From positions 10,046,501 to 10,110,500 of the forward strand of contig NC_085128.1 in assembly GCF_030269925.1 (NCBI RefSeq): a stretch of DNA of 64,000 bases, given 5' to 3'. Origin of the DNA: Bombyx mori (lineage: Eukaryota; Arthropoda; Insecta; Lepidoptera; Bombycidae). Below are positions 11,301 through 22,079 of the stretch, one piece after another. A program made the position numbers and the translations under genes. The notes below the pieces were generated by a model. It searched no databases and was not told the DNA's origin. It saw only the letters and a list, made by a program, of their open reading frames with translations. The first letter of the stretch is position 1. Every line of letters starts with the position of its first letter.

Positions 11301-11900
11301 CATTTAATTTCAAAATTAGAATTGTGTATTGTTATTTATCAAATTGAACTATGTATTAAAAAGAATATTCATAGAATTTAATTTGATCAAACAGCAAAGG
11401 ACGAGTGATATAACTAGAAGAGGAATCTTTAGTTGATTTTATTAGTAAAATATTCTAATAATAATCAAACTATGTTTGGAACTCGTGGGTCTACAAAAGG
11501 AGTTTTGTTCTTGTGTACTGTACTTTACACGGGGATTAGTTTGACGAATTGTTTGATGAATGAATAATTGGAATTATGTCAAATTCGGCATTTTTCAGAA
11601 ATTATTTCTGCTATGTACCAGACATTTCTAGAATGATCTCCTCTCCCTAGTGCGTTCCGACTGCAATGACATGTCTTTCTTCATATGAGGAGGTATAACA
11701 TTATTTTGCGGTAGGTAGCAATCAGCTTGACTGTACCCGTATTGCTGTTCTCCATAAGCGATAGTAACCACTCACTATGATCCCCCGTTGGCGTTCGAAG
11801 AGAAAAGTCTACAGAATATAGACACTATTTAATAATATTTTGTGTGATTTCAGAAGATGAAGATGAGGAAATGGACACGGATCAAGCAAACGGACAGTAG
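8341..11900 (+). CDS. U2A: U2 small nuclear ribonucleoprotein A' (six exons)
   Basis: Core protein of the U2 snRNP (SNRPA1 orthologue): it binds U2B'' and stem-loop IV of U2 snRNA, which recognises the intron branch point in the nucleus. Exons are 8341-8422, 8527-8674, 9386-9550, 10195-10379, 10730-10879 and 11854-11900; all introns are GT-AG and phases agree, giving 258 residues (human 255). The N-terminus MVKLTTELIQNSMQYMNP is typical. Leucine-rich repeats fill residues 20-125, with LLNNNRIVRIGE and VILTNNNISELGDLDPL visible. An LRR cap with NHYRAYVAFKMPELRLLDF follows, then a basic helix ending in AKTFVPGG, the ASSLQEVERLTRMLQSGQIP block and an acidic tail DEDEEMDTD. ATG context is AAAAATGG. 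Intron 5 holds a retroelement relic. I see no frameshift or missing segment. Confidence 0.96.
11700..11795 (+). mobile_element. Degenerate CR1-like 3' tail in U2A' intron 5
   Basis: GGTAGGTAGCAATCAGCTTG, then CATAAGCGATAGTAACCACT, follow the order of the tail at 21540-21662 but are strongly diverged, with no poly(A). Confidence 0.4.
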
Positions 11901-11973
11901 TTAAGTCAACAAAATACATTCTTTAAATATGCGCATTAAACTAGCTGTAAGAGCAGATACATTACGTTGTGAG

Positions 11974-11979
11974 AATAAA
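11974..11979 (+). terminator. Polyadenylation signal of U2A'
   Basis: AATAAA lies 74 bases after the U2A' stop codon, the first canonical signal downstream. It leaves about 245 bp before the Nek stop codon on the other strand. Confidence 0.6.
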
Positions 11980-12223
11980 AAAAATGAAAGAGTTTTACTA
12001 TACTTTTATATTTTAAGCTGAAAGGAAACTTGAAACTACTAAACTTGGCTAAGAAGACAGATACTACACAAGTCTTCAAAAGAACAGATACAATACAGTT
12101 TCAATCATGGCGAAAGTTGATTAAAGACATTCATTCTTTTATATTAACTATGCCACGTTCTTTTTTCAAATAAAATTACTTTATAATATATTAATTTTTC
12201 ATTTTGTCCTTAACATTAAACTA

Positions 12224-15200
12224 TCACATAAATTCTTTAGCTTTCAAAATCAATAAATCGTCGTCACCCGCGTCCAAATAAACCGTGTAAATAACGGGTA
12301 AAATGATTTCTTTTCCCATAACTTCTTTGATGGTCGGCCTTTTGTTTGGCAATATTGACAGCATCGAATCAATAAGGTCTTGCATCCCTCTGTCGTATAA
12401 AAACAAGTCGATAGGGTGGACGCTACCACTTGTGATTGCTTTGACTAGACCGACGAGAGTCTGGAAATAAGAGATGTATTTTTTACTGACGGTAGGACGT
12501 TTTGTGAGTCCGCACGGGTAGGTACCACCGCCCTGTCTATTTCTGCCGTGAAGCAAGCAGTAATGCGTTTCAATTTGAAGGGCGAGGCAGCCGTTGTAAC
12601 TATAATGAGACCTTAGAACTCATATCTCCAAGTGGGTAGCCGTATTTACGTTGTAGATGCTAAATAACCACTGAACAGGTGGGCCGTGAGCTCGTCCACC
12701 CATCTAAGCAATAAAAAAAAATACAGTAATTGTAGTGTTATTTTTTTAAATTGGTATTCGAGGATTTGCTCACTAAGCATCTCTAAAAATACAAATAGAC
12801 TATGTTTTCGATGCTATATTGAAAATAGTTGCAGTACCTCCGATTCAAAAGCACGTTTATGTGTACACATTTCGTAAAGCAAACAGCCGAGCGCCCAAAT
12901 GTCGCTTTTCGTGTCATAAGGTTGACCTTCGCATAGTTCCGGCGCCAAGTAGTAAGGTGTTCCGATGACTGTTGAAGTCTTCTTGGCACTAAAATTACCA
13001 TCAATAAGCTGTAATGATGTAACTACTTAATTCTAATATTTTGAACGTGATTCATATTTCATTCCTTTCACGTTTTTATTAGTTTGATCTGTTATTTATA
13101 TAATCGAACTTGAAGACGCTTCATTAACTTTCACAGCTATCAAGGACCAATCACAATACATAGTTTCATTACTTTAACTTAGTATTCTGATCACAAGGAT
13201 AAAAAAGGGCTTGCTAATGAACGTGTTTTTTTTTTATTATTCAGAATTGTTAATGCGTGACATTAATTTTATACTATTATTGTCCACTATTTTCTATTTT
13301 GAATCTGTTGTTTTTTTTTACATCCATAATGATATTGAAGTCATAGAAATAAATAAGAATTAAGTAATTAATTACCTTGCTAACATTTTTGAAATTCCAA
13401 AGTCGCCTATTTTAACTATTATACCATATTTTCCAGTCAGTAAGATATTTTCTGCTTTCAAATCTCGGTGAATGATGTCCAAATTGTGAATGTAACTTAC
13501 GCCTAAGAGTATTTGGCAAAAGTAGAACAGAATTTCCTGTAACACGATAATGTGCTTTAATTATAATAATAATAATAATAATAATAATAATGTTTTTATT
13601 TCAAGTATCCATGACTCATATAAATTGTTAATAAGACTTAGACCTATGTTAGTATTTATATTTACATCACAATGAATTACTGTGGTAACATCCCATGGGA
13701 GATGGCACCACAGCGACCCATGTATATACAGTCCAGCCTGCTTGCGATCATGCTCAGGATACTGTTGGAGCTGGCCCTCACTCTGTTTACCAGAGATGCA
13801 CACCTCTTACGCATGGTAGCGTAAAAACAATCTATGTGCGCGTCTGCAAACATCCCTGATGCGCTACAAAAGCGGGGCAGCACCACCAGCACCCTAAACG
13901 CGTTATTGTATTGAACACGGAGAGCATTGTACGATCTTTGAGTATATCCAGCCCACAAGCTGCACGTGTAAAAGTTAGTACAGTAGGCCCTAAAGAGGGT
14001 GACCTTGACTTTAAGTGAACACCGTGCAAACCTGCGAGCTATCATGTTTGCTCTAACCGACAACGCTCTCCGCTCTCGTTCAATATCTTCATCATCTTTG
14101 AGATCAGGGGTCAACACATGGCCGAGATATTTAAATTTATAAACTCTTGTCAATGGCGTTCCGTTGAGTACTACGGGAGGTATTTTATCATGCGTCCCAC
14201 CCCTGGTCTCAAAGACCATGATCTCCGACTTTTTACAGTTGTACACCAAACCTATATAGCAGTCGTTCTTCGGAGTTTGGGGTTTTTTGTTTGAACCAGT
14301 GATGAGGGGTTTTCAACTTTAATTAATTACTTTTTAATTAAGAGTATTGCTGCTAGATTAACAAAGATCTAGGCAATTTTAAATACTCATACAGGAAATA
14401 CCTCTTGTTTGATGACTTGCGGGCACCGAAGGTACATGAACTCGGCTAAATTTCCACAAGTTGCGTATTCCATTGATATCATTACGTAATCTTCGGCGTA
14501 GAAGCACTGGTAGAAACTAATGATGTTGGGATGTTTCATAGTAGATAAAATTCTAACTTCGTTTGCGATGTCCTGTGAATTTCAATGGATGTAGGTACGT
14601 ACGTATTTAAAGACAGCTAAGCTGTGCCATATGCTGTCTAATGGCATTTAAAAAATCGTTTAAAAAGGCTAACGAATCTAATATAATATTTCTCTCAGTT
14701 AAATTCTAAGGTTACATTTTTTTTATTGCTTAGATGGGTGGACAAGCTCACAGCCCACCTGGTGTTAAGTGGTTACTGGAGCCCATAGACATCTACAGCG
14801 TAAATGCGCCACCCATCTTGAGATATAAGTTCTAAGATCTCAGATATAGTTACAACGGCTGCCCCACCCTTCAAACTGAAACGCATTACTGCTTCACGGC
14901 AGAAATAGGCAGGGTGGTGGTACCCACCCGCGCGGACTCACAAGAGGTCCTACCACCAGTAATTACGCAAATTATAATTTTGCGGGTTTAATTTTAGGTA
15001 TATATGTAATGGATTAGTACCTAAATGTTAAACGTGTCTTCTATTCATCATTTCCAATTCTATTACATTACCTGTTCATGTTGTTGTATTTTGACGTTCA
15101 GTTGAATATCTTTTACAATAGTTAATAAATGGTTTTCATGATTCTCGCACAAGTACACATTTCTGAAAACAAATTGTTAAATAGTTTAAGCATTAAATTA

Positions 15201-15466
15201 ACAATTATAGCTATTCAAAAATATAATAAATAGCGTTCCTCCGGAAAGTTCTAATAATTTTAACAATACCTTATACGCATCCGTATCTGATCACGCCAGT
15301 TATTTCATTTATTTATCTACTACTTTCCTGGTAAAGGTCGATTTATACGATCGTAATTTGTATAAAATGCTTTTAAAGATTTATTGTACACATACCCGTA
15401 AGTTCCTTTGCCTATTGTCTTCAATATTGACAATTTTTGATTAGTAAAACGATTCTGTAGATCCAT
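12224..15466 (-). CDS. NIMA-related (Nek-type) serine/threonine protein kinase, kinase domain only (six exons)
   Basis: Exons on the minus strand: 15466-15396, 15162-15072, 14572-14402, 13536-13376, 12988-12838 and 12460-12224, all GT-AG with matching phase, giving 293 residues. Kinase landmarks are complete: glycine loop GKGTYGNV (19-26), catalytic Lys41 in TIVKDI, helix-C Glu59 in NEVRIL, hinge MEYATCGNL, catalytic loop HRDLKAEN (134-141), DFG (156-158), and the activation segment ending GTPYYLAPE (174-182). [17 protein letters not shown], the following [16 protein letters not shown] and the HKRAF block place it in the Nek family, nearest in style to Nek8/Nek3-like kinases; the subfamily is not certain. 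There is no C-terminal regulatory region: the protein ends 30-40 residues after the domain, unlike most Neks. Three of five introns carry retroelements. It converges on U2A', and no canonical AATAAA is obvious within 120 bp after its stop. Confidence 0.9.
12486..12722 (+). mobile_element. Bm1 SINE in the last intron of the Nek gene
   Basis: Sense-strand copy from ACTGACGGTAGGACG to the AATAAAAAAAAA tail, 5' truncated at the usual point. It is antisense to the kinase gene and its 5' edge is about 25 bp from the 3' splice site of the final exon. Confidence 0.85.
13561..14258 (-). pseudogene. 5'-truncated non-LTR retrotransposon: C-terminal ORF2 and 3' tail
   Basis: Lies in the Nek intron between exons 3 and 4, in the same orientation as the gene. 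From about 14255 an open frame of roughly 190 codons reads [14 protein letters not shown], then [20 protein letters not shown], then [12 protein letters not shown] and [19 protein letters not shown], ending at 13677. This is the end of the palm and the thumb of a non-LTR reverse transcriptase; the catalytic part is missing. A short 3' UTR ends in an (ATT)n run at 13563-13592, a simple-repeat tail as in CR1/Rex-like elements rather than poly(A). The frame is uninterrupted, so the copy is fairly young. Exact clade not resolved. Confidence 0.75.
14720..15000 (-). mobile_element. Bm1 SINE in Nek intron 2
   Basis: Near-consensus copy on the minus strand, with its A-rich end at 14720-14730 and the ATTATAATTTG linker motif at about 14975-14985. 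It extends a little beyond the usual 5' truncation point, but lacks the tRNA head. Confidence 0.88.
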
Positions 15467-15632
15467 TTCCACCCACTAGCAATCATATTTTAACTATGTC
15501 AATTAATAATCTTAGTCGCGTTTTAGTATTGACACGTTCGTTCTAATTTACATTAAGTATTTAACACGCCAAAGTCAACGTTTGAAATGTTCTACCCACA
15601 TTTTTCGAAAAAACTATAATTTTTATTTAACA

Positions 15633-15999
15633 CTAGCAACCTGCCCTCGCTTCGCTTCGGAAATATTAAATTTTATTATTGACTAGCTGAGTACCGCGAT
15701 GTTATCCGCGGTTATTATCGTACCGCGGATGACGTCTCGGGGCGAAGCTAGTCTAAAAAAAATTTGCCTAAGTTACTCCTTATATCATCAGCTATCTATC
15801 AGTGAAACTCCCCTTTAAAATCGGTCCAGTCGTTCCAGAGATTAGCCGGAACAAACAGACAGACATACAGACAAAAATTGTAAAAAATGTTATTTTGCTG
15901 TATGTACCGTACATATTGTATATTCATATGCATGTAGTAAAAAGCGGTTATTTTAATATTACAAACATACACTCTAATTTTATTTATATGCTTAGATTT
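15633..15999 (+). repeat. Lep1-like interspersed repeat
   Basis: Begins ACTAGCAACCTGCCCTCGCT and shares its order with the copy at 56917-57275: a CCGCGGTTATT block, CGAAGCTAGTCTAAAAAA, a block ending CCAGAGATTAGCCGGAACAA, then AACAGACAGACA and TAGTAAAAAGCGGTTATTTT. No coding potential. Confidence 0.65.
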
Positions 16000-16332
16000 A
16001 AAGTCTTCGTAATCGCTCCACTTTGTGTAAGGTCCACCCCCGTCATACTGTTGTATATCTAGGGGAGACCGGGGCAAGATGAGATAGCTAAGACAAAACT
16101 CGCTGTACAAAGACAATTATACTCTTTAATTAAATTCTTTAAGAAAATAAGTAACGCTTATACATTTGTTTCTTAAAATTAATAATTTTTAATTTAAATT
16201 TAATAATTTTATCAAGCAAAATCACAGAAGTTTTTTGACAAATAATGATTAACGATAATGTGGCGAATTTCCCGTCTTGCCCCATGGACGGGGTAAGATG
16301 GGAAATGCTACGGGGCAAAAGGAGTACGTATT

Positions 16333-16690
16333 TTAATCGGGCAGACAGCGTTCACAAATGTGTGCCTCGTCGTCTTCTTCATCTACTTCGACACAGGAAT
16401 CGTGTGCCCAACCATGGCAAATACTGCAGATAGCCTAACTCTCGGTTGACTCTTAGTATAAGTAACCACAATAGATGCAGGCCCAGTCACCGTCCTCCAA
16501 TTAAGATGAACTATATTCCGATTCGATTTTTTTGGCGAGTCTTTTAGCTTGATGCTTGTTTTCAGTTCTTTTTATCTTCTTATTTCCAACTTTGTGTATT
16601 CGTTTTTTACGCCAATCTTCTCCTGTCATGTCGGTTTCTTCATTAAGTGGGCTATCTATATGATTTCGCTGAGCCAACTGATAAACTATT
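16333..16690 (-). pseudogene. C-terminal transposase remnant with a PHD-like zinc finger, three in-frame stops
   Basis: In one minus-strand frame, upstream to downstream: YQLAQRNHIDSPLNEET, then TGEDWRKKRIHKVGNKKIKR, then KHQAKRLAKKIESEYSS, a TAA, then LEDGDWACIYCGYLY, a TAA, a TAG at about 16437, then AICSICHGWAHDSCVEVDEE and AHICERCLPD before the terminal TAA. The basic stretch followed by a CxxC...CxxC-W-H-C...CxxC finger is the C-terminal layout of many insect pogo-like transposases, where a PHD-like finger follows the DDE domain. The frame is kept across the three stops, which points to decay by substitution. The DDE domain itself was not found. Confidence 0.65.
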
Positions 16691-16987
16691 ACACGAAGTT
16701 ATTTTCTGGTTAACCGTGCTTCCTGCATACTTAGTAGTTACCGGAATCAGTGTCGTCATCCACAGTATCACGAGATTTTCTTACACGGCGGCGGAACATC
16801 ATATGTAGCAGAGGCTCGAGGAAGCCCCATCCTGTTATTAAGAACCCATAAGACCCAGAACTTCAGGGTCCCATTTGCCACGATCTGTTTTTCGTTTATA
16901 ATTCCAAACCATTGTATCTGAGAAAAAAACTTTGTGAGAAAAGCAACGATATATCTTGCTTATGTAGAAGTTATAAAAATATGTACT

Positions 16988-17085
16988 TATACTTTTTTTT
17001 ATACCACTAAGTCAGCAAAGAAGCTTACAGTTCGCCTGATGAAAAGCGGTTACCGTAGCCTATGGACGCTTGCTTAACCAGGTTG
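16988..17085 (-). mobile_element. Degenerate CR1-like 3' tail inside the pogo-type element
   Basis: TTTTTTTTATACCACTAAG, then CGCCTGATGAAAAGCGGTTA, CCGTAGCCTATGGAC, match the order of the inverted tail at 35766-35860 but with many differences. If correct, it inserted into the transposon after the latter arrived. Confidence 0.4.
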
Positions 17086-17557
17086 CAATACTATCGATAG
17101 GTAAGTGGGTACACAGAAGAAATTATTTAAACCACAAGGAAGGGGCAAAACGGGATAGTATTCCGTTATGGCCCGATCATTGTGCCCCGACCCACATGTA
17201 TTCAAATAAGTTGAAGCAATTCTAATCTTTAATCTTACCGGCGCAAAAATCTAATCTGAATTTAAAGTGTTATAGTACTAAAACACGCTGAGGATTAAAA
17301 CATTATATTAATTCAAGTACTTACATGTCTGCACATCAGTTTGTTAACCAAAAACCGGATAAAAACACTTGCAAAATCAGTTTTTTTCCTATACAACGCA
17401 AAAACGAGATCCAATACGTTCGCTTTGCTCGGACGCACTTGCGCAGTCTGAATTTCGTGCAAATGGCGCCGTTACCGGTCCGAACACGATTACCATTCAT
17501 GGACAAAAGCTTATTTCCCGTCCTACCCCGATCTTCATCTTGCCCCGGTCTCCCCTA

Positions 17558-18224
17558 CGTATGAGAGTAGAACACGTCGGCCTATTTGTGCCAATAAAAT
17601 ATAATAAATTGGTTCGTATATAAATACATATCAAATAAAAACTTACTTTAATAGGAGAACTGGAGTTTTCCTGTTTATGAAAAGCGCAGTAAAAGTAATA
17701 CAAAAACTAGTTAAAATTTTGCTTTGTGGCCGTACTATAATTTCTACTTTGAAAACTGGAAATTGCATCGGAAATAAACAAAGTTATCGATTTATACAAG
17801 CAAAGTTTAATTTGTTTATAATATATACGACTTACTAGTTTAAATTAATAGATATGATCTGAGCGTTGCGTGTTGCACAGATGGAAACGAAATATTATGA
17901 AAAAAGGAAAATATATTTTCAAATACCAAGGAGGATACATTAATCCCATAGAGGCAGCGTCATAAGAGTGTTAAACTCTGTTAGACTCTGTTAAAGGCTG
18001 TTAATCTTCAAATGTTTATCAATATTCTATGTTCGCCATGAATTGTATGAAATTTTGAGTACGTTTATCCTCTTTTTTTTGGATTAATTTATTAATGTTA
18101 ACGTAATATTACAACTGAGTGATTTCGATTATATTCCCATAAAAAAATAAACTAACCCATTTTACACCAATTAAAGAACAATGTTAACAATCATAGGACA
18201 TAAACAACAAAGAAGAAAGCGAAC
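17558..18224. other. Intergenic sequence, nothing recognised
   Basis: AT-rich sequence without known motifs or repeats that recur in this window. Confidence 0.4.
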
Positions 18225-18400
18225 ATCTGTCTCTCTCTCTCTCTCTCTCTCTCTTCCCAGCTATTTATCCCACATGGTGGTCAGCTTTCCTGACTTTACT
18301 CCTCCACTTCGCTCTGTCTTCGACATCCTCGTCAGCAACATTGCATTCTCTCTTATCCTTCAGCACTTATCCTTAAGCGAACATCTGTATTGGGGGATAT
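18225..18400 (-). mobile_element. (TC)n microsatellite joined to a degenerate RTE-like 3' end
   Basis: A (TC)n run of about 30 bp (18227-18255) is followed by TATTTATCCCACATGGTGGT, CAGC... and pyrimidine-rich words. The ATCCCACxxGGTGGxxxxGC block also occurs in reverse at 42040-42085 and at 48245-48285, where it marks the stop-codon region of a non-LTR ORF2. This copy is very diverged. Confidence 0.4.
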
Positions 18401-20884
18401 TTTGAAGTATCTCGAGATTCCAGGACATGTTTGTGATTTACTCAGACTTTAATATAGTTAAACTTGAACACGTGTGGATAAAATAGGATATCTATGTATC
18501 TATGTATCACGGGTAGAAAGTTTGACATTGCTTAATATTTCTACTTCATAATATGGAGAAGATATATGAAGTACGGAAATATGAAACGATGAACGGATTA
18601 TTCACGTCGAAAAATATATCTCTGTGTGAAACGAGGGCATTACGTATTTTATTGTGCTTTGTATAGGCGTAGGGGTGATTCGTAATAAGGGATAATGTGA
18701 TCAGGTGTGACCGTTAAATTATATGGATTTTATCATAAAAATAAGCAACGCTGTTGTTAATTTTATTTGTGAAATCACATGTTACATTAACATTGAAAAA
18801 TATTTAGATGCTTTGTCATTGTTGATGTGTAACAATAGATGGGTACAATGACAAACACAAATGTGGTTTACTATAATAATAGGTGCTCATACCGCTGATA
18901 GAAATCTCTTTCAGTCAACTAGCTATAGTAAATCACGCATAAAAATGAAGTTCCGCATACGCTTCAGTCATACTTTAAGATTTGATGCGTAATAACAATC
19001 AAAATTACTAATAAGTCGCTGATTCGGAAAGACTCAATCAAGAATGCAAGTATTTTATGATTCCGTAAAAACGACATTGAATTGATTATGATAAAAGAAA
19101 AAAAAACAAATGAAAGAAATAAATGTCTTTATGTAAAGTTATTCATAAATAATAAGCGTTTGAACTCAGGAAATTATGCTTCTTATTTAATTTTTCCTCA
19201 CGAAACAAGAAAATTACGTATGATTATCCGTTACGTAATACAAATGAGAGAGACATTGAGCGATCGACCCAAAAACGTGTTCCCACTGACATGGTGTCTG
19301 ATGAATTTGATAAGTATTGAGTTATCTGAACTTATTGATCAATTGGTTTTGCCGATACGAAAATGTCAGGTCATATTGTAAACAGATGTAGAGGTAGATT
19401 TACGAACTGACACGATAAAACATATGCATTTTTATTTATTAAGAGCTCTCGATTCATCAGGTCATTCGCGGTCCGCGTGCCTTGATTGTATTACAATATT
19501 TTGACTAGGGGAGACAAGTCCGATTCTGTCTAATGTATATAATATTACCATTTTTTACCAGTACTTATGGACGCTAGAATGTGAAAACCCTTACTCAAAT
19601 CAAGACAACATTAAAGACAGACTGCCAACATTAAGATTCTTCGAAAGTAAGAGATCGACAAGTCGTTATTGCCGGGTAGTTTTGTGTGCGAACATGAGTC
19701 TGTTGGGCGTCGGAAAAACTATCTTAACGCAAAAGATTCATGCCTTATAGTTTAAAGGGTAAGTTGGATTTTTCGCAATACGAGAGACGGGAAATTTATG
19801 TATCAACGGTGGTCGCGTTGTGATGTTCATGAGGTCCAATATCCATTTAATACCCGTTGGACTGTGACCTTCTTTGTCCGTCTCAATAATAACAAAGCAA
19901 TATCCTAGAATCTACGTCGTGAACACTGAAAACTAAAATGAAGTTCCATTTTCTTTCAAAACTCCAGGAATGTTGACAATTAATTACGTTCAATATTCGA
20001 CGTTATTGCCTTCAAATTATTCACACTCACTCGAGCAATATGGTACTGAACGAGTCTATCTCGATTGCGACCTTATTTATCGTCGTTTCTCCGAACTTTC
20101 ATTAACTTCAGACAGTACGGTATTGGATAGACGTAACGAATTGGGTGGATTCCTCAATTAGCTGTAATGAGTTCGCAAAACGCGTGAAATAGCCACGATG
20201 CTTACTCAAGTGCTCATTTCATTGATGGAGCCATTACACTTTCGTAGATGTGAAACTATGTATGCGGCTTACGTTAATTGAACTCTCCCAACGGAGGCGG
20301 CGAAGTTTTTTGTGATATGCATCGGATCCTAATCTATCGATTAGATATTAAATTTAAAAAACAGTTCATTATCTTCTAATGCCTACTTTACGCCGTGCAT
20401 ACATCAAACGTGCCTCAAACAATTTATGGTAAAATTGAAACGAGAAATAGAAGTTCAATCATTTGAATTAATTTATGCATATCTTATGTACAAGTAGGTA
20501 ATCAAATTATGATTACGTTTTGTAGTGATTATAATCGAAACTACTTCAAATCAAAATATTACTAGGTTCATAATAAATCATTGTTACAGTATATAAATTT
20601 GTTATTGAAAACGAATTTTGTTTTCTTTGAGATCGAATTTATTTGTTAATGAATATTTAGAGTGGCCCTTATGAAGAAACCGTTTAACTGTATAAACAGT
20701 CTAGGTCTTAACTTCAATTGCGAAGAGCTTCAATTAAAAGGTTTAAAATTAGGTTTTCGGTAATCTCTCCTGTATTTGATAATCTGTTTTGCGAAGTTCA
20801 AATTATAATTTTATTTTACACGTGAATTAGCGAATACGCAAACGCTTTATTTATGCAATAGACGAGTAGAATAGCTCATTTGTC
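18401..20884. other. Long unannotated stretch; one short unidentified frame
   Basis: No repeat or gene recognised. The only frame that looks somewhat protein-like is 19970-20161 on the plus strand (63 codons); it starts with TTG in the longest frame, ATG is present just upstream in the same region (GGAATGTTGACA), and it has no motif I know. Confidence 0.4.
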
Positions 20885-21065
20885 AAACCTGGTATTAAGT
20901 AGCTACTGAAGTCTATAGACATCACGTAATATCTGTAGACACACCACCAACTTGAGATATGAGGTCGTCTTAATTGTATTTTAGAATGGCTGATCCACTT
21001 CAAAATGGAGGCATAACCGCTTCGTGGCAGAAGTAAGGAAGGGCGCTAGTACGTACCTACCCATC
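20885..21065 (-). mobile_element. Degenerate Bm1 SINE
   Basis: CCTGGTATTAAGTAGCTACT, then CCAACTTGAGATATGAGGTC, then CCGCTTCGTGGCAGAAGTAA and GTACGTACCTACCCATCGTG follow the Bm1 order on the minus strand with about one mismatch every five to six bases. Clearly older than the other copies. Confidence 0.6.
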
Positions 21066-21539
21066 GTGTAAACAAATGATTTTTTCAAATACAATGTAAA
21101 TTAAAAGTGATAACAAAAAGTCAATCCGGGAAAAGTGGTACACAATCTGGAACCACGATGTGTAGCATATTATGTTGGAATAAATTACATACCCCCAAAA
21201 TATTTATCGGTTTTTACGAGCTACAGATATAATCAATATACTGTTAATTATTTCTGTATCTAAACAAACTCAATCTCTAATCACTAATCTCAATAAATTA
21301 TTTCATAGCGCTTTATAGGGATCGAACACAATTAAAAACAATTAGGATTTAATTTTACTTCTTTTTATTTATATTAAATTTTCTGAATACTTACGTTCTA
21401 TATACTTATTCGTGTAGTTTGGTACAATATTAAAACTTAAAAAGAACGCAAACCCACACTTTAAAGACTTCTTCCTTTTACCTGAAATCGCTTAAAATGT
21501 TTGAGTTCGATTATCAGTATATCTGCGTTAGGCAGATTA
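21066..21539. other. AT-rich sequence, nothing recognised
   Basis: No reading frame or repeat could be identified. Confidence 0.4.
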
Positions 21540-21662
21540 GCAGTTTAGCGGTAGGCAGCAGCTTGGCTCTGCCCCTGGCATTGCTGAAGCCCATGGGCGA
21601 CGGTAACCACTCACCATCAGGTGGGCCGTATGCTCGTCTGCCTACATGGGCAATAAAAAAAA
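21540..21662 (+). mobile_element. 3' tail of a CR1-like non-LTR element
   Basis: GTAGGCAGCAGCTTGGCTCT, GGCATTGCTGAAGCCCATGG, GCGACGGTAACCACTCACCA, then GGGCAATAAAAAAAA. Same tail as 35766-35900 and 63040-63152, well conserved, 5' truncated to about 120 bp. Confidence 0.75.
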
Positions 21663-22079
21663 GCGTATTTGATTAATAGTAAAAAGAAAAAATATTAAAA
21701 AATCTACAGAGTTTGAATGAAAGTGGTCGAGTTTTTTATCTTTTACACACGGAGTGCATTGTGAGGACAAGATGCTCAATAAAGCTGGGTAAAATATCTT
21801 TATAAACAAACTAAAATATTTCTTAATATGTATTGGCTGCTCGAAGTTTTTTAGCCCACTTCTAAGGGCGTAAAAAGAACAAATACATATTTTAAATCTG
21901 GATGATTTGAATCTTGCTAAACAAAGAGACTCTGGTCATTGGATAAGGGCCACTGCAAGGCATAGTATTTTCTTCTCACCTGCTTATAGTTTGAGTACTG
22001 ATTACAGATAGTATAAAGCTCATAAAAAAGTTTCGGCTGCACTGTTGGTCTGAAGTTTTTATATACACCATCCGTACTC

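Larger units (their letters stand above)
16062..17555. mobile_element. Defective pogo-type DNA transposon with TA target duplication
   Basis: The 1494-bp element has matching inverted ends: GGGGAGACCGGGGCAAGATG at the left, and the reverse complement of the right end is identical over about 21 bases. It is flanked by TA at 16060-16061 and 17556-17557, the target of the Tc1/mariner-pogo superfamily. GGGGCAAGATGG-like words recur internally (16274-16315, 17140-17200). A broken C-terminal transposase is on the minus strand at 16333-16690. The rest of the transposase is not readable. A small CR1-like tail seems to lie inside at 16988-17085. Confidence 0.78.

Noticed and set aside
12461..12556. 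Extension of the last Nek exon upstream to 12556 as coding sequence
   Set aside because: The extension reads into antisense Bm1; a good acceptor at 12461 (TTATTTCCAG) with matching phase to the previous exon ends the true exon at 12460.
12783..13004. 73-codon minus-strand frame at Nek exon 5
   Set aside because: It is a different frame from the kinase frame, which carries GTPYYLAPE and SDIWALG and is joined by proper splice sites.
13563..13592. Triplet repeat as an independent microsatellite expansion in the Nek intron
   Set aside because: It lies exactly at the 3' end of the minus-strand non-LTR fragment and is best explained as its tail.
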